A stretch of DNA of 64,000 nucleotides. Source: Pseudoduganella lurida. Its GTDB lineage: Bacteria; Pseudomonadota; Gammaproteobacteria; Burkholderiales; Burkholderiaceae_D. Below are positions 1-6,343 of this stretch, one piece after another. Both the position numbers and the translations under genes were made by a program. The notes under the pieces are model-generated. The model was not told where the DNA came from and made no database searches. It worked only from the letters and a program-made list of their open reading frames with translations. Each line of letters starts with the position of its first letter. The stretch's first letter is position 1. The stretch lies in assembly GCF_007830455.1 (NCBI RefSeq), contig NZ_VLLB01000004.1, positions 372,001-436,000 on the forward strand, given 5' to 3'.

Positions 1-152
1 TCATCGTGGAAGTCATCCTGTGGGCCAGGGCGCATGGCTGCACCGAGCTGGCGTCCGACGCGCTGCTGGACAATGAAGTGAGCCAGGAGATGCACCGCTC
101 GCTGGGCTTCGAGGAAACCGAGCGGGTGGTGTTCTTCCGCAAGCTCATCTAG
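1..152 (+). CDS. GNAT acetyltransferase, AAC(6')-like (3' end only)
   Basis: The last 49 codons of a gene that begins before the window, read in the frame starting at base 3 and ending with TAG at 150-152. The tail (ASDALLDNEVSQ, then MHRSLGFEETERVVFF) is the typical C-terminal end of GNAT N-acetyltransferases of the aminoglycoside 6'-N-acetyltransferase type, where a helix and a final beta strand close the acetyl-CoA fold. The LGF-ET-E-VV-F pattern is what separates this group from generic GNATs. The N-terminal part and the CoA-binding loop are not visible, so the substrate is inferred. It is convergent with the monooxygenase gene and the two stop codons overlap. Confidence 0.7.
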   Translation, partial: IVEVILWARAHGCTELASDALLDNEVSQEMHRSLGFEETERVVFFRKLI

Positions 153-1372
153 GCGATGCGGACGGCCGCCGTACCCAGACCCCAGACCCGCCCGGCCACG
201 TACGTGGCGCCATCGCGCGTTGCCATCAGGTCGCCCACGATCGCACGCAGCGCGCGGGCGCCGGGATCGGGCCGCATCAGGGCGACCTGCGCGCGCGACC
301 AGTCCAGCACCCGGGCACCGAGCGGGTGCCGCTCCGCCTGGTAGGTATCGAGCAGTCCCTCGGACGCCCGGCCCTGCACGGTCGCCGCCAGTTTCCAGCC
401 CAGGTTCAACGCATCGCCCAGGCCCAGGTTCAGGCCCTGCCCGCCCAGCGGCGAATGGATGTGCGCCGCATCGCCGGCCAGCAGGACCCGGCCGTTGCGA
501 TAGGCCGTGGCCTGGCGTGCGCGGTCGGTCCACGTGGTGGCCAGGTGCAGCGTTTCGATCGTTACGTCACTACCCGAAATGCGGCGCAGGACATCCTGCA
601 GATGCTCGCGCGTGACGGGCAGGCCGGCATCGTGGAAGGCGCCGCCATCGAACGCCTGCAGCACGATGAAGCCGGGCTGCGACTGGAGGTACATGCCGCG
701 CGCCGTCACGTTGCGGCCCGGCTTGAGTGCTGCCGCGCCGGACAGCTCCGCGCTGAACGTGTAGCCCGTGAATTCGGGCTCCGTGCCGGCAAAGTCGAAC
801 CCGCCCGCCTTGCGCACGATACTGCGCGCGCCATCGCAGCCTACCAGCCAGCCCCCCACGAACGTTTCATCACCGGCATGGACCGTGACGCGGTCGGGCT
901 CCTGGTCGAAGCCGGCGATGGCGGCGCCCCGCCGGATCGTCACGCCAAGCTCGCATGCGCGGCGCGCCAGCACGGTCTCCAGTTCCGCCATCTCGGACAG
1001 CAGGCTGGCCGGAAGACCGTCCGGCTGATCCGGCCACTGCGACATGTCGATGTCCTCGTGATGGAAGACGAGCCCGGCGAAATGGCCGGCCGGGCGTTTC
1101 GCTCCCGGCGACGATGGGCCGACGAACGGGTTCTTCATGCGCTGGTGGAGATCGAGCGCATCGAGCAGCCCGCGGCGGTGCAGCGCGCCGATGCTGGGTG
1201 CGGACAGGCCGCGCAGGCCGAACGGCATGCGCTTCAGTGGCGAATCGGGATCGGCGGCCTGTTCCAGCACCAGCACCGCACAGCGTTCCAGCGCCAGCTC
1301 GCAGGCCAGGAACAGGCCGACGGGACCGGCGCCGGCAATGATGACGTCGTAATGTGGCTGCGCAGTGCTCAT
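149..1372 (-). CDS. FAD-dependent aromatic-ring-type monooxygenase
   Basis: A 407-residue flavoprotein of the PHBH/phenol hydroxylase class, which uses NAD(P)H and O2 to hydroxylate a (usually aromatic) substrate. The sequence shows the N-terminal dinucleotide-binding GxGxxG (AGAGPVGLFLACELAL, about residues 12-27), the middle DG motif (GCDGARSIVRKAGG) and the C-terminal FAD-ribityl motif GDAAHIHSPLGGQGLN. It is shorter than the 500-600 residue members because the C-terminal thioredoxin-like domain is absent. The start chosen is the ATG at 1372, which gives MSTAQP directly before the first beta strand; the open frame continues far upstream only as antisense of the AraC gene. It lies 77 bp downstream of the AraC gene on the same strand and carries a copy of the shared 20-bp box, so it is probably the regulator's target. 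Confidence 0.85.
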   Translation of the reverse strand: MSTAQPHYDVIIAGAGPVGLFLACELALERCAVLVLEQAADPDSPLKRMPFGLRGLSAPSIGALHRRGLLDALDLHQRMKNPFVGPSSPGAKRPAGHFAGLVFHHEDIDMSQWPDQPDGLPASLLSEMAELETVLARRACELGVTIRRGAAIAGFDQEPDRVTVHAGDETFVGGWLVGCDGARSIVRKAGGFDFAGTEPEFTGYTFSAELSGAAALKPGRNVTARGMYLQSQPGFIVLQAFDGGAFHDAGLPVTREHLQDVLRRISGSDVTIETLHLATTWTDRARQATAYRNGRVLLAGDAAHIHSPLGGQGLNLGLGDALNLGWKLAATVQGRASEGLLDTYQAERHPLGARVLDWSRAQVALMRPDPGARALRAIVGDLMATRDGATYVAGRVWGLGTAAVRIA

Positions 1373-1429
1373 GTTCTCGAACGTGTGGTTGACGATGTCC
1401 GGCACTGTAGCGATGCGTGGCTGTCCAGG

Positions 1430-1449
1430 CTTGTACAAACCCGCCAAAG
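1430..1449 (-). promoter_or_regulatory. Candidate AraC-family operator, copy 1
   Basis: On the minus strand this reads CTTTGGCGGGTTTGTACAAG. A second copy at 2290-2309 differs at 3 of 20 positions. This one lies just after the AraC stop codon and 57 bp before the monooxygenase start, a normal activator position. The TTGTACAA half is itself palindromic. The role is inferred from the repeat and the context. Confidence 0.5.
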
Positions 1450-2268
1450 TCAGCTCTTGCGCAGCCGCTGCGCGAAGGCCGCCGGCGTGGTGCCCGTGTA
1501 GCGCTTGAACTCGCGGCTCAGGTGCGACTGGTCCACATAGCCGAGCGCCTGCGCCAGGCCGGCGATGCTGCCGTGCGGCTGCGCGAACAGGGAGTTGCGC
1601 ACCCCCTCGAAGCGCATCACGCCGGACACCTCCTTCACCGTGTAGCCGGCCCGCAGCTTGAACCTGCGCTCCAGGGTGCGCACGGTGGCATGGGCCGCCG
1701 CCGCCACGGCGCTGACGGACAGGGTGCCCTGGCCTTCCCGCAGTGCCGCGCCGGCACGCAGCAGCATGGCATCCGGCGCGATGCCCGATGCCGCCTGCGT
1801 GAAATGGCGTTCGAGGTGGGCCAGTGCCTCGTCGACGTGGCCGGCCTCGATGCACCGCGCCAGCGTCGGCTGCAGGCGCGCGACGGGGTGGTCGAAGCGG
1901 CGCACGCCGTCCTGCCCGGCGGGCAGCCCGAGCAGGTCGTACACGGCCCACGGATAGCAGCGGATGGCGAGGATGTCGACCCGGCCCTGCGCCTGCAGCA
2001 TGACGGGCTGCGTCAACAGGCCCATCAAGAATGGCGACGGCAGGCGCTGCACGCGGCCCCCCATCACCATGCCGCACGCGCCACCGAAATGAAAGATGAT
2101 CTCGGCGCAGCCATCCGGCAGTACCTCGAAGGCGGACGGCAGCGGACCGCCCTCGATGCGGTCGGTCCAGAAGCACTTGACCGCGTGCTTCAGCGCGGTC
2201 GGCGGGGCGAATTCGTGGTGGTGGGGTCGCAGGGGCAGCATGGGTCGGTCAGTCGGATCGGGCAGCAT
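1450..2268 (-). CDS. AraC-family transcriptional regulator
   Basis: About 272 residues. The C-terminal third is an AraC/XylS double helix-turn-helix (LSVSAVAAAAHATVRTLERRF, then IAGLAQALGYVDQSHLSREF and the family signature YTGTTPAAF). The N-terminal 150 residues form a cupin-like effector domain of the DUF6597 kind (FEVLPDGCAEIIFHFGG). The start at 2268 (MLPDPTDRP) is preceded by a weak GGCAGGG; the internal ATG at 2241 is an alternative. The gene sits between a VOC-family gene and the flavin monooxygenase, all on the minus strand. A 20-bp box precedes both this gene and the monooxygenase, which suggests autoregulation plus control of the enzyme. The effector is unknown. Confidence 0.85.
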   Translation of the reverse strand: MLPDPTDRPMLPLRPHHHEFAPPTALKHAVKCFWTDRIEGGPLPSAFEVLPDGCAEIIFHFGGACGMVMGGRVQRLPSPFLMGLLTQPVMLQAQGRVDILAIRCYPWAVYDLLGLPAGQDGVRRFDHPVARLQPTLARCIEAGHVDEALAHLERHFTQAASGIAPDAMLLRAGAALREGQGTLSVSAVAAAAHATVRTLERRFKLRAGYTVKEVSGVMRFEGVRNSLFAQPHGSIAGLAQALGYVDQSHLSREFKRYTGTTPAAFAQRLRKS

Positions 2269-2289
2269 GCCGGACGGCGCCCTGCCCGC

Positions 2290-2309
2290 CTTGTACAAAT
2301 GCGACAAAG
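2290..2309 (-). promoter_or_regulatory. Candidate AraC-family operator, copy 2
   Basis: On the minus strand this reads CTTTGTCGCATTTGTACAAG, matching the box at 1430-1449 at 17 of 20 positions. It lies 21 bp upstream of the AraC start, between the VOC gene and the regulator, where binding would overlap the promoter and could give autoregulation. Confidence 0.5.
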
Positions 2310-2321
2310 CCGGCGTAAGCG

Positions 2322-2801
2322 TCAGCCGCGCCGCGCCGCTTCGATGGCGGCGATGTCGATCTTCCGCATCGTCATCATCGCCTCGAACGCCCGCTTCGCC
2401 GCGGCCGGGTCGGGGTCGCCGAGCGCCGCCATCAGCGCGCGCGGCGTGATCTGCCACGACAGGCCCCACTTGTCCTTGCACCAGCCGCACTCGCTTTCCT
2501 GCCCGCCGTTGTCCACGATCGCGTTCCACAGGCGGTCGGTTTCCGCCTGGTCGTCGGTGGCAACCTGGAACGAGAACGCTTCGCTGTGCCTGAACATCGG
2601 GCCGCCGTTCAGGCCCAGGCAGGGAATGCCCATCACGGTGAACTCCACAGTCAGCGGGTCGCCCTGCCTGCCGTCCGGGTAGTCGCCGGGCGCGCCGTGC
2701 ACGGCCTTCACTGCGCTGTCGGGAAAGGTGGCGGCATAGAAGCGCGCGGCTGCTTCCGCGGTACCGTCGAACCACAGGCAAATCGTATTTTTGCTCATCA
2801 T
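2322..2801 (-). CDS. VOC-family protein (PhnB / 3-demethylubiquinone methyltransferase-like)
   Basis: A 159-residue vicinal-oxygen-chelate fold protein of the PhnB-like group. The family signature is clear: CLWFDGTAEAAARFYAATFP at the N terminus, then FTVMGIPCLGLNGGP, and GWCKDKWGLSWQITP towards the C terminus. Such proteins are often named 3-demethylubiquinone-9 3-methyltransferase, but that name is unreliable because the fold has no methyltransferase domain; a small dioxygenase or binding role is as likely. The start at 2801 is favoured by GGAG seven bases upstream; an in-frame ATG follows immediately. It precedes the AraC gene on the same strand by 53 bp. Confidence 0.8.
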   Translation of the reverse strand: MMSKNTICLWFDGTAEAAARFYAATFPDSAVKAVHGAPGDYPDGRQGDPLTVEFTVMGIPCLGLNGGPMFRHSEAFSFQVATDDQAETDRLWNAIVDNGGQESECGWCKDKWGLSWQITPRALMAALGDPDPAAAKRAFEAMMTMRKIDIAAIEAARRG

Positions 2802-2882
2802 GATCGGTCTCCGGGTGACAAGGGTGGGAAGCCGATTGGACCGAAGTTCGGCGGCCGGGTCAAGCGGCATCGGCGCCGGCCG

Positions 2883-3446
2883 TCAGGACCGTTGCGCGCC
2901 GACGGTGGCCACCGCCATGGTGATCATGCCCGCCACCACCTGCTGCAATGTCGGCAGGCTGTCGGCGGAGGCCTTGATGCCGGTGGTGGCCACCCGCAGG
3001 ATATAGGCGATCTCGCGCGCGCTCATTGTCCCGCCGGGCCCGATAGCCGGGGCTAGCACGGCGGCCAGGTGTGCTTCCAGGCTGTCATAGATGTCGGCCA
3101 GCGCCCGGGGCGCGTAGCTGCCGCAATTGGCCATCATGTCGATGCCGTTCGGCGAGTGGATCACCGAGGCCGCCGGTTCGATCACCCAGATCTCGAACAG
3201 GCACGCCAGCTGCGCGGCGATATCCCCTGCCAGCGGCAGGCGCTGTGCCGTGGCCGCATCGCTGCGGGCGCGCTGGCGCAGCACGAGCGCCGCGAAGATG
3301 GCTTCCTTGTTGGCGAACGAGGCGTACAACGTGGGCCGCGACATGTCGCACGCCGCCGCGATGTCGCTCATGCTGACCTTGGGGTAGCCATGGCGGATGA
3401 ACAGGTCGAATGCGGCATCGACGATGCGGGTTTCCTTCGGTTCCAT
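2883..3446 (-). CDS. TetR/AcrR-family transcriptional repressor
   Basis: A 187-residue TetR-type regulator. The N-terminal HTH is textbook: an opening helix (IVDAAFDLFIRHGYPKVSM), then the DNA-binding helices (DIAAACDMSRPTLYASFANK). The remainder is an all-helical ligand-binding domain with no recognisable specificity. It is divergent from a zinc alcohol dehydrogenase gene 108 bp away, and the intervening DNA carries TTTACA/TGTAAA inverted repeats. The likely role is repression of the dehydrogenase and of itself, relieved by a substrate-like ligand; this is inferred from gene order. Confidence 0.88.
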   Translation of the reverse strand: MEPKETRIVDAAFDLFIRHGYPKVSMSDIAAACDMSRPTLYASFANKEAIFAALVLRQRARSDAATAQRLPLAGDIAAQLACLFEIWVIEPAASVIHSPNGIDMMANCGSYAPRALADIYDSLEAHLAAVLAPAIGPGGTMSAREIAYILRVATTGIKASADSLPTLQQVVAGMITMAVATVGAQRS

Positions 3447-3479
3447 GCACTCTCTTCAATGGAATAGCAATGATTTACA

Positions 3480-3535
3480 GTTTACATATTTTGTAAACCT
3501 GTTAGGATGCTTTACAGATTACATTGAGTGTAAAG
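3480..3535. promoter_or_regulatory. TetR-type operator region
   Basis: It contains a perfect 7-5-7 palindrome GTTTACA-TATTT-TGTAAAC at 3480-3498 and a second pair CTTTACA (3510-3516) / TGTAAAG (3529-3535) 12 bp apart. Both lie in the 108-bp gap between the divergent TetR and alcohol dehydrogenase genes. Size and symmetry fit TetR-family operators; that the neighbouring TetR protein binds here is an inference. Confidence 0.65.
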
Positions 3536-3554
3536 CCCCGACGAGGAGAAGTCC

Positions 3555-4613
3555 ATGAATGCCCCTGCAACGAACGCCATGACCCCCGCCTACGCCGCAC
3601 TGGAACGGAACGGCCCGCTGGTGCCCTGGCAGTTCGAGCGCCGCGCACCGCGACCGGACGACGTGGTGGTGAAGGTTCTGTACTGCGGCGTATGCCACAG
3701 CGACCTGCACGCCACCGGCAAATGGGGCCAGTCGTTCCCGCTCGTGCCCGGCCATGAAATCGTCGGGGAAGTCACCGCGGTGGGCAGCGCCGTCAGCGTG
3801 TTCGGCATCGGCGACAGGGTGATGATCGGCGTGATCGTCGATTCCTGCCGCGTCTGCCAGCCCTGCCGCGACCACATGGAAGTGTATTGCCGCGAGTTTC
3901 CTACCCAGACCTTCGACGGCGTCGACCGTGTCGATGGCACCCGCACCCGCGGCGGCTACTCGGCCCGGTACGTGGCTGACCAGCGCTTCGTCTATCCATT
4001 GCCGGCGAACCTGGACCCGGCGGCTGCCGCGCCCCTGCTGTGCGCGGGCGTGACGACCTATTCGCCGCTGAAGCACTGGAACGTGGGGCCGGGGATGACC
4101 GTGGGCGTGGTGGGCATCGGCGGCCTGGGCCACCTGGCGGTGAAGTTCGCGCGGGCGCTGGGGGCGCATGTGGTGGCGTTCACGACCTCGCCCGCGAAGG
4201 TGGCGGCGGCGCTGGCGCTGGGTGCCCACGAAGCGGTGCTGTCGACGGACGAGACGCAGATGGCGGCGCAGGCGTACCGCTTCGACTTCATCCTCGACAC
4301 GGTGTCCACCACCTATCCGATGACGCCGATGATCCAGGCCCTGAAACTCGATGCCACGCTGTGCTCGCTGGGCATTCCCGACCGGTTCGACTTCGCACCG
4401 CTGATGCTGACGATGGGCCGGCGCCGGCTCGCCAGCTCGGGCGCGGCCGGTACCGCCGACACCCACGACATGCTGGCGTTCTGCAGCGCCCACGGCATCG
4501 TGGCGGACGTGGAAGTGATCGCCATGGACCAGATCAACAAGGCATTCGGGCGCCTGGCCAGGGGCGACGTGCGCTACCGCTTCGTGATCGACATGGCGAC
4601 GCTGGCGCCCTGA
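3555..4613 (+). CDS. Zinc-dependent alcohol dehydrogenase (CAD/YahK type)
   Basis: A 352-residue medium-chain dehydrogenase/reductase interconverting alcohols and aldehydes with NAD(P). The catalytic zinc site is visible as CGVCHSDLH and GHEIVGEV, and the structural zinc site as the cysteine cluster SCRVCQPCRDHMEVYC. The Rossmann motif VGVVGIGGLGHLAVKFA follows at about residue 180. This layout is that of the cinnamyl-alcohol-dehydrogenase-like subfamily (YahK, AdhA). The ATG at 3555 has GAGGAG about ten bases upstream. It is divergent from the TetR gene, whose operators precede it, so expression is probably induced by a toxic aldehyde or alcohol; the substrate is not known. Confidence 0.9.
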   Translation: MNAPATNAMTPAYAALERNGPLVPWQFERRAPRPDDVVVKVLYCGVCHSDLHATGKWGQSFPLVPGHEIVGEVTAVGSAVSVFGIGDRVMIGVIVDSCRVCQPCRDHMEVYCREFPTQTFDGVDRVDGTRTRGGYSARYVADQRFVYPLPANLDPAAAAPLLCAGVTTYSPLKHWNVGPGMTVGVVGIGGLGHLAVKFARALGAHVVAFTTSPAKVAAALALGAHEAVLSTDETQMAAQAYRFDFILDTVSTTYPMTPMIQALKLDATLCSLGIPDRFDFAPLMLTMGRRRLASSGAAGTADTHDMLAFCSAHGIVADVEVIAMDQINKAFGRLARGDVRYRFVIDMATLAP

Positions 4614-4670
4614 ATCGCTGTTGGCACCGCCAGCCTGAGGGCGGCTTGTTGACCTTTGGTAGAATGCGCA

Positions 4671-4714
4671 AAGCGCCCGACAGTAATCAGGAAAATGATT
4701 ATTTTCGGGCGCTT
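4671..4714. repeat. Long intergenic hairpin
   Basis: AAGCGCCCGA (4671-4680) pairs perfectly with TCGGGCGCTT (4705-4714); inside, TAATCA pairs with TGATTA around a GGAAAA loop. It lies 57 bp after the alcohol dehydrogenase stop. There is no T-run on either side, so it is not a classical intrinsic terminator; it may stabilise the 3' end of the transcript or be a repeat. Confidence 0.6.
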
Positions 4715-4770
4715 GTACCAACCGACCAACAGCAAGCCTAAGCTTTCGGAACGATCTCGAGGAGCCACGC

Positions 4771-5136
4771 ATGGACATGATCAATCGGCTGAGCCCGGCG
4801 ATTCTCGGCTTTATCGCATTTGCCAGCTATGCGGTGGCCACGGCACTGGTGCCGGAAGACGATCTCACTGCCGCGACATTCGGCATGCTGGTTGCGTTTG
4901 CCGCCGGTTACGCGCGGCTGCCGTCCGGCCCGTTCGTGGCCGGCGTGCTGGTTTCGATGGCCTGCTGGGTCGGCGTGGGACTGGTCTCGGACAATGAACT
5001 CAATCGCGCCGCGGCCATCATCACCGTGCCCGTGTTCGTGCTGATGACGTTGCTGTACGGGGGCGGCAGTTTTGTTGCCGGCAAGCTGGTGGGGCTGGGC
5101 GTCAATGCGTTGCGGCGGGCGCAGCCGAGCCGGTAG
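4771..5136 (+). CDS. Small inner-membrane protein of unknown function
   Basis: A 121-residue hydrophobic protein with about four predicted membrane helices (near residues 9-27, 35-48, 55-74 and 82-104) and a short basic tail (LRRAQPSR). I do not recognise a domain. The ATG at 4771 follows a good GAGGAG ribosome site, so it is very likely translated. It stands alone between the alcohol dehydrogenase hairpin and the cupin-like gene, and nothing in the context assigns a role. Confidence 0.7.
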   Translation: MDMINRLSPAILGFIAFASYAVATALVPEDDLTAATFGMLVAFAAGYARLPSGPFVAGVLVSMACWVGVGLVSDNELNRAAAIITVPVFVLMTLLYGGGSFVAGKLVGLGVNALRRAQPSR

Positions 5137-5216
5137 TCCCGCTGGCCCTTGCAGTATCATGCGCGATTGAACAGACGGTGGGCCGGCCCGCCCGCCTTCG
5201 CGCACATCGCAAGATC

Positions 5217-6197
5217 ATGTCAGAACAGAAGAACCCGGCGCTGTCCCCGCAGGCGCCACCACCCCGCACGGCGCCACGCCTGCCGCCCACCCGCCAGGCA
5301 TCGGAAGCGGCCGCCGCCGACCGCGCCGCCCACCAGGCCGCCCGCGAGCGCAAGGATGCGCAGGTGCGCGGCGTGGTGTCCATCGAGGCGATGCGGGAAG
5401 CGATCAGGACCGCCTCACGTGCGCTGCCGCCGATCACGGAAGTGCCTCGTCTCAAGGCGCTGGGCACGGCGGCCTTCCGCGAACGCGCCGCGCAGGGATT
5501 GCCGTTTTTGATGACGGGGATCGTCGACCGCTGGCCTCTGGCTGCCCTGGACGTGGCCACGCTGCGCGAGCGCTACAGCGACCTGCCGGTGCGTGCCCGC
5601 GTGGGCGACTACGTGAACACGGCCTTCGCGCCGGACCGGGCGATGCGGGACATGCACCTGGCCGACTACCTGGACCTCGTCGCTGCCGGCACGGAGGGCC
5701 TGCCGCCGTACCTCGGCAACCTGGAAATGCGCGAGCTGAACCGGCTGTGCCACTGGCCGTCGTACTTCGACAAGATGGGCCCGCCGCGCTTCTGGCTGGG
5801 CCCGGCCGGCACCGTCACGCCGCTGCATTGCGACTATGACGACAATGTCTTCGCGCAGGTCTGGGGCACCAAGCGCATCACGCTGGCGCCGCCCCATCAT
5901 GACGAATTCCTGTACCCGAACGCAGCGAACGCCATCCTGTTCGGCTCGCCGTTCGATCCGGAAGCGCCCGACTTCGACCGCTTCCCCCTCGCCCGCCACG
6001 CCACGACGATCGAATGCATCGTCCACCCCGGCGACATGCTGTACGTGCCCGCCGGCTGGTACCACCAGGTGCGCTCGCTGAGCTTCTCCCTCTCGTCGAA
6101 CCGCTGGGCCCGCGCCCTGCCGCTGGCGCTGCCCCCCGCCGCTACCGCCCAGCTCGTGTCCACCGTGGGGTCAACCCTAAAATCGGACACGGACTGA
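5217..6197 (+). CDS. Cupin-like (JmjC/cupin_8) domain protein
   Basis: About 326 residues. After a proline/alanine-rich N-terminal 60 residues comes a cupin_8/JmjC-type double-stranded beta helix: the iron-binding HxD is HCDYD in LHCDYDDNVFAQVWGTKRI, and the distal His is in AGWYHQVRSL. Family members are Fe(II)/2-oxoglutarate dioxygenases related to FIH-1, often hydroxylating proteins. The start at 5217 (MSEQKN) is chosen over an upstream ATG at 5178 because the extra residues are arginine-rich and unlike the family. The last codons (STVGSTLKSDTD) and the stop lie inside the left arm of an inverted-repeat element, so the natural C terminus has probably been replaced. Confidence 0.8.
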   Translation: MSEQKNPALSPQAPPPRTAPRLPPTRQASEAAAADRAAHQAARERKDAQVRGVVSIEAMREAIRTASRALPPITEVPRLKALGTAAFRERAAQGLPFLMTGIVDRWPLAALDVATLRERYSDLPVRARVGDYVNTAFAPDRAMRDMHLADYLDLVAAGTEGLPPYLGNLEMRELNRLCHWPSYFDKMGPPRFWLGPAGTVTPLHCDYDDNVFAQVWGTKRITLAPPHHDEFLYPNAANAILFGSPFDPEAPDFDRFPLARHATTIECIVHPGDMLYVPAGWYHQVRSLSFSLSSNRWARALPLALPPAATAQLVSTVGSTLKSDTD

Positions 6198-6331
6198 GCT
6201 GTAGAAGATGCGCGATGTGTGCTGTTTGAAGATGAGATCGTAGTAAAACTGCTTCTACCCCCCAGGAAAGCTGAACGCTACAGACCAGCTCGTGTCCGAT
6301 TCTGGGGTTGACCCCACGGTGGACACGGGCT
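6151..6331. repeat. Inverted-repeat element overlapping the end of the cupin gene
   Basis: Two 37-nt arms in inverted orientation, 6155-6191 and 6291-6327, agree at all but two or three positions. Each combines CGTGTCCACCGTGGGGTCAA with a CGGACACG end. The centre (about 100 bp) has no obvious coding content. It belongs to the GGGGTC/GACCCC palindrome family seen elsewhere in the window. Confidence 0.75.
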
Positions 6332-6343
6332 GGGCAGTGAGAC

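Noticed and set aside
149-2176. A single 675-codon minus-strand frame covering the monooxygenase and most of the AraC gene
   Set aside because: The upstream 220 codons are Arg/Pro/Gly-rich antisense-like translation of the AraC gene in another frame. The real monooxygenase starts at 1372.
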